A stretch of DNA of 64,000 nt from positions 464,591 to 528,590 of the forward strand of contig NZ_MLQS01000001.1 in assembly GCF_001866055.1 (NCBI RefSeq). Direction: 5' to 3'. Both the position numbers and the translations under genes were made by a program. The notes beneath the pieces were generated by a model. It was given only the letters and a program-made list of their open reading frames with translations, had not been told where the DNA came from and did not search any database. The DNA comes from Anaerobacillus alkalidiazotrophicus (GTDB lineage Bacteria; Bacillota; Bacilli; Bacillales_H; Anaerobacillaceae). This document shows, in pieces, positions 46,518 to 57,059 of the stretch; positions within the stretch are counted from its first letter, which is position 1, and every line of letters begins with the position of its first letter.

Positions 46518-47210
46518 ATGAAATATTCTGTAGTGATTCCTGCAGCAGGGCAAGGAAAAAGAATGAAACTTAATAAAAACAAACAGTTTCTACTCTTAGA
46601 AGATAAGCCTGTCATCGTACATACATTAAACACTTTTCAAAATGATAACTGGTGTGAAGAAATTATTATAGTGGCAAACAAGGATGAAATTGAACAAATA
46701 ACTCAACTGACAAATATATATAAAATTTCAAAAGTTTCAAAAGTAGTTTCTGGGGGCACAGAAAGGCAACATAGCGTTCGAAATGGATTGAAAGAATTGG
46801 GTGGAGATAAGATCGTGTTAATACACGATGGCGCTCGTCCATTTGTAAAGGAAGAGCATATTCACCGTCTAGTTGAAGAAACAGAAAAAACAGAAGCTGC
46901 AATACTCGCTGTGCCGATTAAAGACACCGTAAAAATGAGTGAAGGTGAATTTGTATCACATACAGTAGATCGATCTAGTTTATGGTCAGTTCAAACACCT
47001 CAAGCGTTTCGTTTACAAGCTATTCTTTCTGCTCATGAATGGGCTGAGAAAAATAATTTTTTAGGAACTGATGATGCTAGTTTAATGGAAAAGCTAGATA
47101 AACCTGTATCAATTGTTACAGGAGACTACTTCAATATTAAACTCACTACTCGAGAGGATATCGTGTTTGCATCGTTTATTTTGCGAGTGAGACGAGGAGA
47201 ATTAGTATGA
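46518..47210 (+). CDS. ispD: 2-C-methyl-D-erythritol 4-phosphate cytidylyltransferase
   Basis: 230 residues. Nucleotidyltransferase motif [19 protein letters not shown] at the start, IHDGARPFV and [15 protein letters not shown] in the core. Third step of the MEP isoprenoid pathway, CTP-dependent. Overlaps ispF by 4 bp. Confidence 0.97.
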   Translation: MKYSVVIPAAGQGKRMKLNKNKQFLLLEDKPVIVHTLNTFQNDNWCEEIIIVANKDEIEQITQLTNIYKISKVSKVVSGGTERQHSVRNGLKELGGDKIVLIHDGARPFVKEEHIHRLVEETEKTEAAILAVPIKDTVKMSEGEFVSHTVDRSSLWSVQTPQAFRLQAILSAHEWAEKNNFLGTDDASLMEKLDKPVSIVTGDYFNIKLTTREDIVFASFILRVRRGELV

Positions 47211-47689
47211 TAAGAATAGGACAAGGGTATGATGTACATCAATTAGTCGAAGGAAGAAAATTAATCATAGGTGGAATTGAAATACCTCATGAAATGGGGC
47301 TATTAGGTCATTCTGATGCTGATGTTTTACTCCACACAGTTGCTGATGCCTGTTTAGGTGCAATTGGTGAGGGAGATATCGGAAAGCACTTCCCAGATAC
47401 GGACCCTAATTTTAAAGACGCAGATTCGGCAAAACTTCTTTCGCACGTTTGGGAAATTGTCAAAGAAAAAGGGTATACTTTAGGAAATATTGATTGCACG
47501 ATTATTGCACAAAGGCCAAAGATGGCTCCTTATATCCCTGAAATGAGACGTAGGATTAGTGAATTATTAGAAGCTGATTTAGATCAAGTAAATGTTAAAG
47601 CAACAACAACCGAAAAATTAGGTTTTTGTGGTAGAGAAGAAGGTATAGCATCTCAAGCAGTTGTGTTATTAGTGAAAAATAATCGTTAA
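47207..47689 (+). CDS. ispF: 2-C-methyl-D-erythritol 2,4-cyclodiphosphate synthase
   Basis: 160 residues. Metal-binding GQGYDVHQL and [18 protein letters not shown], substrate loop [17 protein letters not shown]. It acts in the MEP pathway two steps after IspD and is translationally coupled to it by a 4-bp overlap. Confidence 0.97.
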   Translation: MIRIGQGYDVHQLVEGRKLIIGGIEIPHEMGLLGHSDADVLLHTVADACLGAIGEGDIGKHFPDTDPNFKDADSAKLLSHVWEIVKEKGYTLGNIDCTIIAQRPKMAPYIPEMRRRISELLEADLDQVNVKATTTEKLGFCGREEGIASQAVVLLVKNNR

Positions 47690-47760
47690 TTACTTTAAAA
47701 TTATAGTCTTGAACACTTTTTCTGAAAATAGAATTATGAAAGAAATGGATGGTGTTAAAC

Positions 47761-49215
47761 ATGTCAAAACAAGTGAGAGTTCGTTTTGCCCCAAGTCCAA
47801 CAGGACATTTACATATAGGAGGAGCGAGGTCTGCTCTATTTAATTATTTATTTGCCCGTAACCAAGGTGGAAAGTTTATCGTACGAATTGAGGATACAGA
47901 TCAAGCAAGAAATGTAGAAACAGCTCAAGAAAAATTATTGGAAAGTATGAAGTGGTTAGGAATTGAGTGGGATGAAAGTGTCGATGTTGGTGGGGAGTTT
48001 GGGCCATATAGCTGTATGGAACGATTAAATATATACAAAAAGTATATTCAAGAACTTATAGACCAAGGAAAAGCATACTATTGCTATATGACAGAGGAAG
48101 AAAGCGAAAGAGAACGAGAGGAACAATTAGCACGCGGTGAAACTCCTAAATATAGCGGACGTGACCGAGACTTAACAGTTGAGAAACGTACCGCTTATGA
48201 AAATGAAGGTAGAAAACCGGTTGTTCGCTTTCGCGTTCCAGAAGGAAAGCTAGTAATTGTAGATGACGCTGTTAGAGGAAAAGTAGAATTTGAAGCAGAG
48301 GGTATCGGTGATTTCATTATTGCAAGGCGAGACGGAATTCCAATGTATAACTTTGCTGTTGTTGTTGATGATCATTTAATGGAGATCTCTCATATTATTC
48401 GCGGTGAAGAACACTTATCAAATGCACCACGCCAAGTTTTATTATACGAAGCTTTTGGGTGGGAAACGCCAAAGTTTGCTCATGCTTCATTAATATTAAA
48501 CCAGGACCGTCAAAAGATGAGTAAACGTGACGAATCGATTATTCAATTTGTTGAACAATATCGAGATTTAGGGTACTTACCAGAAGCGATTGTTAACTTT
48601 TTAGCTTTACTTGGTTGGTCTCCTGTTGGAGAAGAAGAAATATTTACAAAAGAAGAACTCATTGAACAATTTAGTTTAGAGAGAGTTTCAAAAGCTCCTG
48701 CTGTATTTGATACACAAAAACTTGAGTGGATGAATAATCAATATATGAAAAAGGCTGATGGTGATCGAGTAGTTGAGTTAGCACTCCCTCACCTGGTAAA
48801 GGCTGGAAGGTTATCTGGAGCTATGACTCTAGAAAAGAAACAATGGGCAAGAGACTTAATCTTATTGCATCAGGAAAAAATGAGCTATGGTGGAGAAATT
48901 GTTGAACTAACAGAGTTGTTCTTTAAGACTGAAATTGAGTATAATGAAGAGGCAAAAGAAATTTTAAATGAAGAACAAGTTCCTGCAGTGTTAAAAGAAT
49001 TTAAAACTCAATTAGAAGCTTTAGAAACATTTACAGCTGAAGAAATTAAAGCAGCTACAAAAGCTACCCAGAAAGCAACAGGGTATAAAGGTAAGCAGTT
49101 ATTTATGCCGATCCGTGTAGCGACAACGGGTCAAACACATGGTCCCGACTTACCACAAGCAATAAGTTTATTAGGTAAAGAAATCGTGTTAAATCGTTTA
49201 ACCGGATTATTGTAA
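47761..49215 (+). CDS. gltX: Glutamyl-tRNA synthetase
   Basis: 484 residues from ATG 47761, with GGATGGTG six bases upstream; ATG 47749 would add four residues. Class I synthetase: [16 protein letters not shown] (HIGH-type), QKMSKRDES (KMSKS-type), C-terminal anticodon-binding helical domain. In Bacillus it also charges tRNA-Gln for later amidation. The cysteine T-box lies between it and cysE, so cysE-cysS respond separately. Confidence 0.97.
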   Translation: MSKQVRVRFAPSPTGHLHIGGARSALFNYLFARNQGGKFIVRIEDTDQARNVETAQEKLLESMKWLGIEWDESVDVGGEFGPYSCMERLNIYKKYIQELIDQGKAYYCYMTEEESEREREEQLARGETPKYSGRDRDLTVEKRTAYENEGRKPVVRFRVPEGKLVIVDDAVRGKVEFEAEGIGDFIIARRDGIPMYNFAVVVDDHLMEISHIIRGEEHLSNAPRQVLLYEAFGWETPKFAHASLILNQDRQKMSKRDESIIQFVEQYRDLGYLPEAIVNFLALLGWSPVGEEEIFTKEELIEQFSLERVSKAPAVFDTQKLEWMNNQYMKKADGDRVVELALPHLVKAGRLSGAMTLEKKQWARDLILLHQEKMSYGGEIVELTELFFKTEIEYNEEAKEILNEEQVPAVLKEFKTQLEALETFTAEEIKAATKATQKATGYKGKQLFMPIRVATTGQTHGPDLPQAISLLGKEIVLNRLTGLL

Positions 49216-49224
49216 AGCGTAGAA

Positions 49225-49465
49225 GAGGATAAGTAAAAGGACTATTTCTTATTTAGAGAGAGCTGCCAAGGCTGAAAGTAGCTTAAGAAATATCCTTTGA
49301 ATTGCCCCTCTGAGTCTAATACTAAAATGTTTTTGATAACAAAGTAAGTATTGGCGGCACTCTCCGTTAAAAGAGTTAAGAGGAGTATAATACCATACTC
49401 AAACAGAGTGGAACCGCGCTAAAAAGCGTCTCTGTGCACATTATGCACAGAGGCGCTTTTTTATA
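49225..49465 (+). promoter_or_regulatory. T-box riboswitch for cysE-cysS
   Basis: The T-box sequence AGAGTGGAACCGCG is at 49405-49418, followed by a 14-bp terminator stem (49425-49457) with six T. A TGC triplet (Cys codon) stands in the expected specifier region near 49300, and a stem I-like AGTA motif is present. Uncharged tRNA-Cys would prevent termination. Downstream genes cysE and cysS fit. Confidence 0.93.
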
Positions 49466-49711
49466 TGAGGTTAAAAACTTAGTTATCGATAAAGACATAG
49501 CAATAATTTATACAATTTAATGAATTTCATATTATAGTTATTAAATGCCTATTTGGTACGTTTATTTAGTTGATGCCGCTCGAAATGAAACTTTGAAATT
49601 CACTCGATTTAAAGATTTTACCGTAATAAAGCTTAATTTGTTAACTGTTATTTTAATATCTATAGAAATACGATTTTCGGTGTATGTTGTATCTAGAAGG
49701 GGGAGAAATGG
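49466..49711. other. AT-rich leader between T-box and cysE
   Basis: 246 bp, longer than usual after a T-box. No convincing gene or second promoter; the frame at 49545-49727 has no ribosome binding site. Confidence 0.4.
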
Positions 49712-50350
49712 TTGTTTAAAACGTTAAGAAACGATATTGATGTAGTGTTTGAACAAGATCCAGCCGCGAGAAGTAAAATTGAAGTGATTTTTACTTACTC
49801 AGGCCTTCATGCAATTTGGGCACATAGGTTTGCTCATTTCTTATGGAAAAAAAGATTGTTTTTTCTTGCTAGGTTTATATCTCAAGTTTCGCGTTTTATC
49901 ACGGGGATAGAAATTCATCCTGGTGCAGTAATTGGCCAACGTTTATTTATTGACCATGGTATGGGTGTCGTAATTGGAGAAACGTGTGAAATTGGAGATA
50001 ATGTAACTATCTATCAAGGTGTTACATTAGGTGGTACAGGGAAAGAGAAAGGTAAACGACATCCCACAATTGAAGATAATGTATTGATAGCATCAGGAGC
50101 AAAAGTATTAGGTTCAATGAAAATAGGGAAAAACTCACGTATTGGTGCGGGATCTGTAGTACTTAATGAAGTTCCACCCAATTCTACGGTTGTAGGGATA
50201 CCTGGACGGGTCGTTATGCAAGATGGTGTGAAAATTAGAAGAGACTTAGATCATATAAATTTACCAGACCCAGTTGCAGATAAATTTAAAGAGCTTGAAG
50301 CTGAGATAAATCGTCTTAAAGATGAGCTAGCAAAATTAAAACAACCGTAA
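49712..50350 (+). CDS. cysE: Serine O-acetyltransferase
   Basis: 212 residues from TTG 49712, with AAGGGGGAG upstream; the ATG at 49708 hits a stop at once. Left-handed beta-helix hexapeptide repeats ([44 protein letters not shown]) contain the catalytic histidines. It makes O-acetylserine for cysteine synthesis. Expression depends on the cysteine T-box. Confidence 0.96.
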   Translation: MFKTLRNDIDVVFEQDPAARSKIEVIFTYSGLHAIWAHRFAHFLWKKRLFFLARFISQVSRFITGIEIHPGAVIGQRLFIDHGMGVVIGETCEIGDNVTIYQGVTLGGTGKEKGKRHPTIEDNVLIASGAKVLGSMKIGKNSRIGAGSVVLNEVPPNSTVVGIPGRVVMQDGVKIRRDLDHINLPDPVADKFKELEAEINRLKDELAKLKQP

Positions 50351-50522
50351 ATGTATCTCAACTTAAATGAAATTAACAATACAGGTTTTACAACGCCAAA
50401 TTATAGATCGAGTTGAATAGTGCCTTGGTAACTTAAATCTAAATTGGTGTGATTGAATTAATGCAATGATGGGCTTCACTCAACAAAATTTCAAATTATA
50501 TTAAATGAAGGAGTGTAAAATA

Positions 50523-51923
50523 ATGTCGATTAAAGTATATAACACGTTGTCAAGACAAAAAGAACTATTTCAACCAATAGAAGAAAGCAAAGTCAAAATG
50601 TATGTGTGTGGACCGACGGTTTACAATTATATTCATATTGGTAATGCAAGACCGGCGATAATTTTTGATATGGTTCGAAGGTACTTAGAGTTCCGAGGCT
50701 ATGACGTAACATATGTATCTAACTTTACTGATGTTGACGATAAACTTATAAAAGCAGCAAAAGAATTAGGTGAAGATGTACCAACAATTGCCGAGCGATT
50801 TATTAAAGCGTATTTTGATGATGTAGCTGCTTTAGGTGTACGTTGTGCAGACGTTCATCCTCGTGTTACAGAAACAATGGTAGAAATTATTGATTTTATT
50901 AAAGGTCTTGTCGATAAAGGATTTGCCTATGAAGTTAATGGAGATGTATATTTCAGTACGAGGAAATTCAAAGGATATGGAAAGCTTTCGCAACAATCAA
51001 TTGATGACCTACAATCAGGAGCCAGAATTGAAGTCGAGCAGCAAAAAGTAGACCCTTTAGATTTTGTTCTTTGGAAAGCTGCGAAACCAGGGGAAATATC
51101 ATGGGCTAGTCCATGGGGAGAAGGAAGACCAGGGTGGCATATTGAATGTTCAGCCATGGTGAAGAAATATTTAGGAGACACGATTGATATTCATGCAGGG
51201 GGGCAGGACCTTTCATTCCCACACCATGAAAATGAAATTGCTCAATCAGAAGCAATGACCGGTAAACCGATGGCTAACTATTGGCTTCATAATGGGTATA
51301 TTAATATTGATAATGAGAAAATGTCGAAGTCGTTAGGAAACTTTATTTTGGTTCACGATATTATTAAAAAATATGAACCTGAAATTATACGTTTCTTTAT
51401 GCTTATGGCCCACTACAGAAGTCCGATAAATTTTAGTGACGAATTGTTAAATAGTGCTAAGAGTAGTTTTGATCGTTTAAAAACGGCAGTCAGAAACCTT
51501 CAGTATCGCCTAGAAGAGAGTGCTAACTTAGGTGAAAATGAGAACGATTGGATCGGAAAAATAAATGTAGAGAAAGAAAAGTTTATCAAAGAAATGGATG
51601 ATGATTTTAACAGCGCCAATGCAATTGCAACACTGTTTGATTTAGCAAAAAAAGCAAATCTTTATTTGCGTGAGGATCATTCATCAAAAAAAGTACTTGA
51701 GTACTTTTTAAAAACATTTGAGGAATTATCTGGTGTGCTTGGTTTTGATCTTTCGTCAGCAAAAGAGCTGCTAGATGAGGAAATTGATAAATTAATTGAA
51801 CAAAGGAATGAAGCAAGAAAAAATAAAGATTTTGCACTTGCGGATAAAATTAGAGACGATTTGAAAAATATGAATATTATTTTAGAGGATACGCCACAAG
51901 GAGTGCGTTGGAAGAGGGAATAA
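50523..51923 (+). CDS. cysS: Cysteinyl-tRNA synthetase
   Basis: 466 residues from ATG 50523 (AAGGAGTG upstream), equal to the B. subtilis length; ATG 50505 lies before the site. HIGH-type [16 protein letters not shown], and zinc ligands in [16 protein letters not shown] and FPHHENE. Overlaps nothing; mrnC starts 5 bp later. Same T-box control as cysE. Confidence 0.97.
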   Translation: MSIKVYNTLSRQKELFQPIEESKVKMYVCGPTVYNYIHIGNARPAIIFDMVRRYLEFRGYDVTYVSNFTDVDDKLIKAAKELGEDVPTIAERFIKAYFDDVAALGVRCADVHPRVTETMVEIIDFIKGLVDKGFAYEVNGDVYFSTRKFKGYGKLSQQSIDDLQSGARIEVEQQKVDPLDFVLWKAAKPGEISWASPWGEGRPGWHIECSAMVKKYLGDTIDIHAGGQDLSFPHHENEIAQSEAMTGKPMANYWLHNGYINIDNEKMSKSLGNFILVHDIIKKYEPEIIRFFMLMAHYRSPINFSDELLNSAKSSFDRLKTAVRNLQYRLEESANLGENENDWIGKINVEKEKFIKEMDDDFNSANAIATLFDLAKKANLYLREDHSSKKVLEYFLKTFEELSGVLGFDLSSAKELLDEEIDKLIEQRNEARKNKDFALADKIRDDLKNMNIILEDTPQGVRWKRE

Positions 51924-51928
51924 CCATA

Positions 51929-52363
51929 ATGATGAAACTAACAGAACCAAAAATTGATTTAAAACAACTAAATGCGTTGGCTTTAGCATATATGGGTGAT
52001 ACTGTTCTTGATACGTATGTCCGGTATCGGCTAATTGCTTCAGGAAAGGTAAGACCTAACGAACTTCATAAAAAAGCAACAAGTTACGTGTCTGCAAAAG
52101 CTCAAGCAATAGTTATTAACAGGTTGCTTTCGACAGATTTTTTAAGTAGAGAGGAAATTGATGTTGTAATGCGTGGCAGAAATGCCAAACCTGGCAATGT
52201 TCGAAAAAGTACAGACTTACAAACTTACCGACAGAGTACGGCTTTTGAAGCTTTATTAGGTTACTTATATTTATTAAATGAATACGAGAGACTTGACTGT
52301 GTTATTGAGAAAACATTTAAAATTTTGGAAGAAGAAGGAGGGAGTGTGAAAAATGGGAAGTGA
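51929..52363 (+). CDS. mrnC: Mini-ribonuclease III
   Basis: 144 residues from ATG 51929. Only the RNase III catalytic domain, no dsRNA-binding domain: [17 protein letters not shown] carries the acidic signature, and [12 protein letters not shown] the second acidic pair. It matures the ends of 23S rRNA precursors. Overlaps rlmB by 11 bp. Confidence 0.95.
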   Translation: MMKLTEPKIDLKQLNALALAYMGDTVLDTYVRYRLIASGKVRPNELHKKATSYVSAKAQAIVINRLLSTDFLSREEIDVVMRGRNAKPGNVRKSTDLQTYRQSTAFEALLGYLYLLNEYERLDCVIEKTFKILEEEGGSVKNGK

Positions 52364-53102
52364 ATTTATTATCGGTAGAAATCCTGTTTTAGAAGCAATA
52401 CGTTCTGGCCACCCGATTAATAAAATTTGGATTGGAGAAGGCTCTCAAAAAGGTCAAGTAAATCAAGTGATTGATCTAGCAAAAGCAAATGGAATTCAGT
52501 ATCAATTTGTACCTAAAAAGAAAATAGAATCTTTGATCGATTCTCAAAACCACCAAGGGATTGTAGCTTCGGTTGCTGCGTATGAGTATGCACAGTTAGA
52601 AGACTTGTTTAAAAAGGCCGAAGAAAAAGGTGAGGATCCGTTTTTTCTTATTTTAGATGAAATTGAGGATCCCCATAACTTAGGTTCGATTATTCGAACT
52701 GCTGATGCTAGTGGAGCGCATGGAGTAATTATTCCCAAAAGAAGAGCAGTAGGACTAACCGCAACAGTAGCTAAAGCTTCTACTGGAGCGATTGAGTATG
52801 TTCCGGTCGTACGTGTTACAAACCTAGCAAGAACGATGGACGAATTAAAAAAACGTGGGCTATGGTTTGCCGGGACAGACGCTAAGGGTGATACAGATTT
52901 CAGACAGGCAAGTTTTGATTTGCCTATCGGTCTAGTAATAGGTAGCGAAGGAAAAGGAATGAGTCGTTTAGTTAAGGAGAAGTGCGATTTTCTACTCAGT
53001 ATACCCATGCAAGGAAAGGTGACTTCCTTAAATGCTTCTGTAGCAGCAAGTCTTTTAATGTATGAGGTTTTAAGGAAGCGTAACACAATAGGATTGAAAT
53101 AA
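52353..53102 (+). CDS. rlmB: 23S rRNA (guanosine-2'-O)-methyltransferase, RlmB/TrmH type
   Basis: 249 residues. N-terminal substrate-binding domain ([14 protein letters not shown]), then SPOUT knot methyltransferase with [33 protein letters not shown] and [13 protein letters not shown]. In B. subtilis the equivalent is YacO. Starts inside mrnC, with GGAGGGAGTG before ATG 52353. Confidence 0.94.
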   Translation: MGSEFIIGRNPVLEAIRSGHPINKIWIGEGSQKGQVNQVIDLAKANGIQYQFVPKKKIESLIDSQNHQGIVASVAAYEYAQLEDLFKKAEEKGEDPFFLILDEIEDPHNLGSIIRTADASGAHGVIIPKRRAVGLTATVAKASTGAIEYVPVVRVTNLARTMDELKKRGLWFAGTDAKGDTDFRQASFDLPIGLVIGSEGKGMSRLVKEKCDFLLSIPMQGKVTSLNASVAASLLMYEVLRKRNTIGLK

Positions 53103-53103
53103 A

Positions 53104-53616
53104 ATGGACAATATACTACTCGTAGACGGCTATAACATTATTGGGGATTGGAAGGAACTAAAAGCATTAAAAAAGGATAATTTAGAAGGTGCGAGAGACG
53201 AGTTAGTTGAGAAAATGGCTGAGTATCAAGCTTATAGTGGTATGAAAGTCATTATTGTCTTTGATGCCCATATGGTACCTGGTATAGGGAAAAAATATAG
53301 TAATTACAGGCTAGAAATTGTATACACAAGAGAAAACGAGACTGCCGATGAACGTATTGAAAAATTAGTCCATGAATTAAAAACAATAAATACGCAAGTA
53401 TACGTTGCTACTTCTGATTTTGTGGAACAATCAATTACATTCGGAAGAGGAGCCTTACGAAAATCTGCTAGAGAATTACGTACTGAAATGGCTATTATAG
53501 AAAAGGGAATAGAGAAAGAAGTCAAAAAGTCGAAAAAAGTAAGAAAAACGGCGAAAATAGCGATTTCTGACGAATTGGCAGAAATTTTTGAAAAATGGCG
53601 TCGAGGCAACATGTGA
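53104..53616 (+). CDS. rae1: Ribosome-dependent endoribonuclease Rae1 (YacP), NYN domain
   Basis: 170 residues. NYN/PIN-like fold: ILLVDGYNIIGDW at the start, VIIVFDAHMVPG, YTRENETADERIEKLVHEL, VATSDFVEQ. In B. subtilis it cleaves mRNAs in the ribosomal A site. One base separates it from rlmB, so they are co-translated. C-terminus is lysine-rich. Confidence 0.92.
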   Translation: MDNILLVDGYNIIGDWKELKALKKDNLEGARDELVEKMAEYQAYSGMKVIIVFDAHMVPGIGKKYSNYRLEIVYTRENETADERIEKLVHELKTINTQVYVATSDFVEQSITFGRGALRKSARELRTEMAIIEKGIEKEVKKSKKVRKTAKIAISDELAEIFEKWRRGNM

Positions 53617-53620
53617 GTGG

Positions 53621-53650
53621 TTGACGCTTGTTAAATCAATGCTATATAAT
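53621..53650 (+). promoter_or_regulatory. SigA promoter of sigH
   Basis: TTGACG, 18 bp, TATAAT just after the yacP stop, 190 bp before sigH. In B. subtilis the corresponding promoter is repressed by AbrB. Confidence 0.75.
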
Positions 53651-53839
53651 ACTCCTATATTTATACAATTCTTTTTTGGGAAAAAGGAAAGCGGTTAATA
53701 TTTTTTCGTAATCGTTGGTCATAAAAGGGGATTAAGTAATAGATTATCAGTTGCCATGTAATTGTTTTGTCATTGCTACTTGATTGTAAATATTCACCTT
53801 TTTATACGTAATACAATTCATCGAAGGTCGGGGGGGATT

Positions 53840-54493
53840 ATGGTGAGCATAGGCCTCAAAGAAATCAAAAATGCTAACTTTGAGCAAATGGAAGATGAAT
53901 ACTTAGTTGAATACGTTAGGCAAGGAGATAGTGGTGCTTTGGAGTATCTTATTAATAAATATAAGAACTTCGTTAGAGCGAAATCAAGGTCTTACTTCTT
54001 AATAGGTGCAGATCATGAGGATATTGTTCAAGAAGGAATGATAGGACTCTACAAAGCGATTAGGGATTTTAAAGGAGACAAGCTATCCTCGTTTAAGGCA
54101 TTTGCAGAACTTTGTATAACTAGGCAAATTATTACTGCGATTAAAACGGCAACTAGACAAAAACACATCCCATTAAATTCTTATGTATCACTAGATCGTC
54201 CCATTTATGATGAAGAAAGTGATCGTACCCTTCTTGATGTAATTTGTGGCAGTCGTGTAACCGATCCAGAAGAATTACTCATTAATCAAGAAGAGTTCGA
54301 TGATATTGAACTGAAAATGGGTGAAATCTTAAGTGAACTTGAGAGGAAAGTATTAATGCTTTATTTAGACGGAAGATCTTACCAGGAAATTTCCGTCGAC
54401 TTAAACAGGCATGTTAAATCTATTGACAACGCATTGCAGAGAGTAAAAAGGAAACTAGAACGCTATGTAGAGTTAAAAGGTGTAAGCATCTAG
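53840..54493 (+). CDS. sigH: RNA polymerase sigma factor SigH
   Basis: 217 residues from ATG 53840 with GGGGGG upstream; the frame starting 53762 is too long for the family. Region 2 with VQEGMIGLYKAIRDFKGDKLSSFKAFAELCITRQI, region 4 with LSELERKVLMLYLDGRSYQEISVDLNRHVKSIDNALQR. It directs early sporulation and competence genes. Followed by a terminator. Confidence 0.97.
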   Translation: MVSIGLKEIKNANFEQMEDEYLVEYVRQGDSGALEYLINKYKNFVRAKSRSYFLIGADHEDIVQEGMIGLYKAIRDFKGDKLSSFKAFAELCITRQIITAIKTATRQKHIPLNSYVSLDRPIYDEESDRTLLDVICGSRVTDPEELLINQEEFDDIELKMGEILSELERKVLMLYLDGRSYQEISVDLNRHVKSIDNALQRVKRKLERYVELKGVSI

Positions 54494-54517
54494 CAGGGAT
54501 TTTCCCCTGTTTTTTGT
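54494..54517 (+). terminator. Terminator after sigH
   Basis: CAGGGA / TCCCCTG (one bulged C) directly after the stop, followed by a run of T. Confidence 0.75.
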
Positions 54518-54590
54518 TTACCCTTTTCTAAACTTTTCAATGTTCACTAGTAAGTTCTTAAAGAAAAAGTAAATAACTTTTTAAATTTAC

Positions 54591-54774
54591 AAGGTAAGAA
54601 AGTATAAAATTTCTAACTTAGAAACTGTCTAGCGCCCTATCGACTAGAAAGCTTCCTTCGTCTCGTCTACGATAAGTCGAGAACGAAAGTCTAACGACTT
54701 TCGACTCTCCTATATCTCACTCGACTCAGTCCAGCTTATTACGTCGATGAGCAAGGGAACTTGCGCTTTTCTTA
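54591..54774. repeat. Dispersed intergenic repeat, copy C
   Basis: AAGGTAAGAAAGTATAAAAT prefix, AACTGTCTAGCGCC, end GGAACTTGCGCTTTTCTTA. The interior differs from copies A and B and contains a perfect 8-bp hairpin CGAAAGTC / GACTTTCG. It fills the gap sigH-rpmG together with the AT-rich rpmG leader. Confidence 0.8.
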
Positions 54775-54952
54775 TTAGTTAGATCTCACGACTTAAGAAA
54801 CCATATCCAGTAAAATGGATCCGTTATCATCAAGTAATAGTTTTTTTCGCAAGAGATTACAGGGATCATAGAATTGATTTTAGCAATTTTTTTAATTGTT
54901 TTAAATTATTTAGTTTTGAAAAAGCAAATATTGGTTACAATTGTACAGTATA

Positions 54953-54981
54953 TTGACACTATCAAAGCCCTGTGATATGGT
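54953..54981 (+). promoter_or_regulatory. Promoter of rpmG
   Basis: TTGACA (perfect), 17 bp, TATGGT; 48 bp before the rpmG start. Confidence 0.75.
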
Positions 54982-55028
54982 TGATTAGTATGTGAATATT
55001 AACAATTACAAGATTGGGGTAATCTATA

Positions 55029-55178
55029 GTGCGAAAGAAAATTGTTCTTGCATGTGATGTCTGTAAGTCTCGCAACTACACTACGGAAAAGAATCATTCT
55101 TCTAATACAGAGCGTAAAGAAATGAAGAAATTCTGTAAAGTATGTAATGAGCACACCCTTCATCTTGAAACAAAATAA
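55029..55178 (+). CDS. rpmG: Ribosomal protein L33 (zinc form)
   Basis: 49 residues from GTG 55029, [19 protein letters not shown]... with two zinc CxxC pairs (CDVC and CKVC), so this is the zinc-binding L33 paralogue. Too short for usual frame searches. Sits before secE as in other Bacillaceae. Confidence 0.96.
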   Translation: MRKKIVLACDVCKSRNYTTEKNHSSNTERKEMKKFCKVCNEHTLHLETK

Positions 55179-55360
55179 CCTCGTAAGTACTCATCATATA
55201 GTACAAGCTTATGGATAAACGGTATAGAAAACACGATTTACCAATATTGTATGTTTATGGTTTTTCTGAAGTTCTTGCGTTTTAATCCTAAACCGAAGTT
55301 TCATGTTTAAAGTATAAATGATTCGCTAAAAGTAAGTGTGTAAAGGGCGGAGGTGGCTTA

Positions 55361-55555
55361 ATGGCTGGAGTGGTTAAGAGAACGAATGATTTTTTGCGAG
55401 ATGTAGTAAAAGAATTAAAAAGAGTTTCGTGGCCTAGTCGTAAAGAGTTAACAAGATACACCGTAGTAGTAGTAGCTACAGTGGTGTTTATTGCACTCTT
55501 TTTTACAGTCGTAGACTTTGGTATCTCTACGTTAATTCGCTTTATATTAGGATGA
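55361..55555 (+). CDS. secE: Preprotein translocase subunit SecE
   Basis: 64 residues: short amphipathic helix with FLRDVVKELKRVSWPSRKEL, the SecE signature, and one membrane helix (about 37-58). Part of SecYEG. GGCGGAGGTGG upstream. Confidence 0.97.
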   Translation: MAGVVKRTNDFLRDVVKELKRVSWPSRKELTRYTVVVVATVVFIALFFTVVDFGISTLIRFILG

Positions 55556-55613
55556 TTGGTCTATCCTTTTTATTTATACGACCTTTAACCTTAATGGGTT
55601 AGTTGGGAGTGTA

Positions 55614-55644
55614 AGAAAAATCTAATTGCATGGTAGATTTTTCT
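55614..55644 (+). other. Perfect hairpin in the secE-nusG gap
   Basis: AGAAAAATCTA / TAGATTTTTCT (11 bp, 9-nt loop), 55 bp before nusG. The descending strand is T-rich, so it may act as attenuator or pause site for nusG. Confidence 0.55.
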
Positions 55645-55697
55645 AACTAAGTGGGATTGATCCATAGAGGAGGGAAGGGCGTAAGGTCCTATTCATT

Positions 55698-56231
55698 ATG
55701 GAGAAAAATTGGTTTGTAGTTCATACTTATTCAGGGTATGAAAATAAAGTAAAAACAAATTTAGAAAAAAGAGTAGAATCCATGGATATGACAGATAAAA
55801 TATTCCGTGTTTTAGTTCCTGTTGAAGAAGAAACAGAAACAAAAAACGGTAAAACGAAATCTGTTGTTAAAAAAGTATTTCCTGGATACGTACTAGTTGA
55901 AATGGTAATGACTGATGATTCGTGGTATGTAGTAAGGAATACGCCAGGAGTAACAGGGTTTGTTGGTTCTGCTGGTGCAGGTTCAAAGCCTACTGCACTT
56001 CTACCTGAGGAAGTAGAGTCTATTTTACGTCAAATGGGAGTCGAGGAACCTAGAGCAGAAATTGACTTTGAATTAAAAGAATCTGTTAAAGTAACAGACG
56101 GTCCATTCGCAAATTTTGTAGGTTCCATTGAAGAGATTCAAATAGATAAACAAAAACTTAAAGTTCATGTCAATATGTTTGGCCGTGAAACGCCAGTCGA
56201 ATTAGACTTTTCTCAAGTAGAAAAAATCTAA
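55698..56231 (+). CDS. nusG: Transcription elongation factor NusG
   Basis: 177 residues, standard length. NGN domain ([41 protein letters not shown]) and C-terminal KOW domain ([16 protein letters not shown]). It controls RNA polymerase pausing and termination. Followed by the rplK promoter. Confidence 0.98.
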   Translation: MEKNWFVVHTYSGYENKVKTNLEKRVESMDMTDKIFRVLVPVEEETETKNGKTKSVVKKVFPGYVLVEMVMTDDSWYVVRNTPGVTGFVGSAGAGSKPTALLPEEVESILRQMGVEEPRAEIDFELKESVKVTDGPFANFVGSIEEIQIDKQKLKVHVNMFGRETPVELDFSQVEKI

Positions 56232-56244
56232 TAGAAAATAAAAC

Positions 56245-56273
56245 TTGCTATCTTGTTTACAAAGTGATAAAAT
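56245..56273 (+). promoter_or_regulatory. Promoter of rplK
   Basis: TTGCTA, 17 bp, TAAAAT, 119 bp before rplK. Confidence 0.65.
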
Positions 56274-56391
56274 CTTCTTTGTTCTTAATGCGAATTTTGA
56301 ACAAAGCTTTCTAATGAAAGTAAAATCGAGTGGGAGGATCTAATTTAGAAGATCCGGCTAACCACATCACGGACTTAAGGAGGTGTGTCGC

Positions 56392-56817
56392 GTGGCTAAA
56401 AAGGTTATTAAAATGGTAAAATTACAAATTCCTGCTGGGAAAGCAAATCCAGCACCGCCAGTTGGACCTGCACTAGGTCAAGCGGGAGTAAACATTATGG
56501 GATTCTGTAAAGAATTCAATGCTCGTACTGCTGATCAAGCTGGTTTAATTATTCCGGTTGAAATTACGGTATTTGAGGACCGTTCATTTACATTCGTTAC
56601 GAAAACTCCACCTGCTGCAGTATTACTTAAAGTAGCTGCTGGTATCCAAAGCGGATCAGGTGAGCCGAATCGTAAAAAAGTAGCAACAGTAAAGCGTGAT
56701 AAAGTACGCGAAATCGCGGAAACAAAAATGCCAGACCTTAACGCAGCTAACGTAGAGTCAGCTATGCGTATGGTGGAAGGTACTGCACGCAGTATGGGAA
56801 TTGTTATTGAAGACTAA
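56392..56817 (+). CDS. rplK: Ribosomal protein L11
   Basis: 141 residues from GTG 56392 with AAGGAGGTGT upstream; the in-frame ATG nine bases earlier overlaps that site. N-terminal [28 protein letters not shown] and C-terminal rRNA-binding domain. L11 forms the stalk base and is needed for RelA activation. Confidence 0.98.
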   Translation: MAKKVIKMVKLQIPAGKANPAPPVGPALGQAGVNIMGFCKEFNARTADQAGLIIPVEITVFEDRSFTFVTKTPPAAVLLKVAAGIQSGSGEPNRKKVATVKRDKVREIAETKMPDLNAANVESAMRMVEGTARSMGIVIED

Positions 56818-56910
56818 TTCTCACGGTTTGCAAGAAGGTAATGAGCGAGGTTGCGGATAGGTCTATCAAAGACCTCGCAACCTTTATTTAAGGGCAAAAT
56901 TGTCCTAAAA

Positions 56911-57014
56911 CCTGGATAGCTTTCTAGCTCCAGGCGCCATCGGATTGAGCACGTTAAATCGTTGATACGATCATTAGTGTGTCGCCGATAGGCGGGCGCC
57001 TTGCGCTTTTCTTA
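56911..57014. repeat. Dispersed intergenic repeat, copy D, between rplK and rplA
   Basis: Short form: CTGGATAGCTTTCTAGCTCC, AGGCGCC, an unrelated inside, then GTCGCCGATAGGCGGGCGCCTTGCGCTTTTCTTA. The end is almost identical to copy A. It lies inside a ribosomal-protein operon. Confidence 0.8.
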
Positions 57015-57059
57015 GTGGGAGGTACTACCGCTAAAACCACAATCAAGGAGGAAATAAAA

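Noticed and set aside
52544..53086. 180-codon frame opposite rlmB
   Set aside because: Antisense shadow of a conserved methyltransferase gene.
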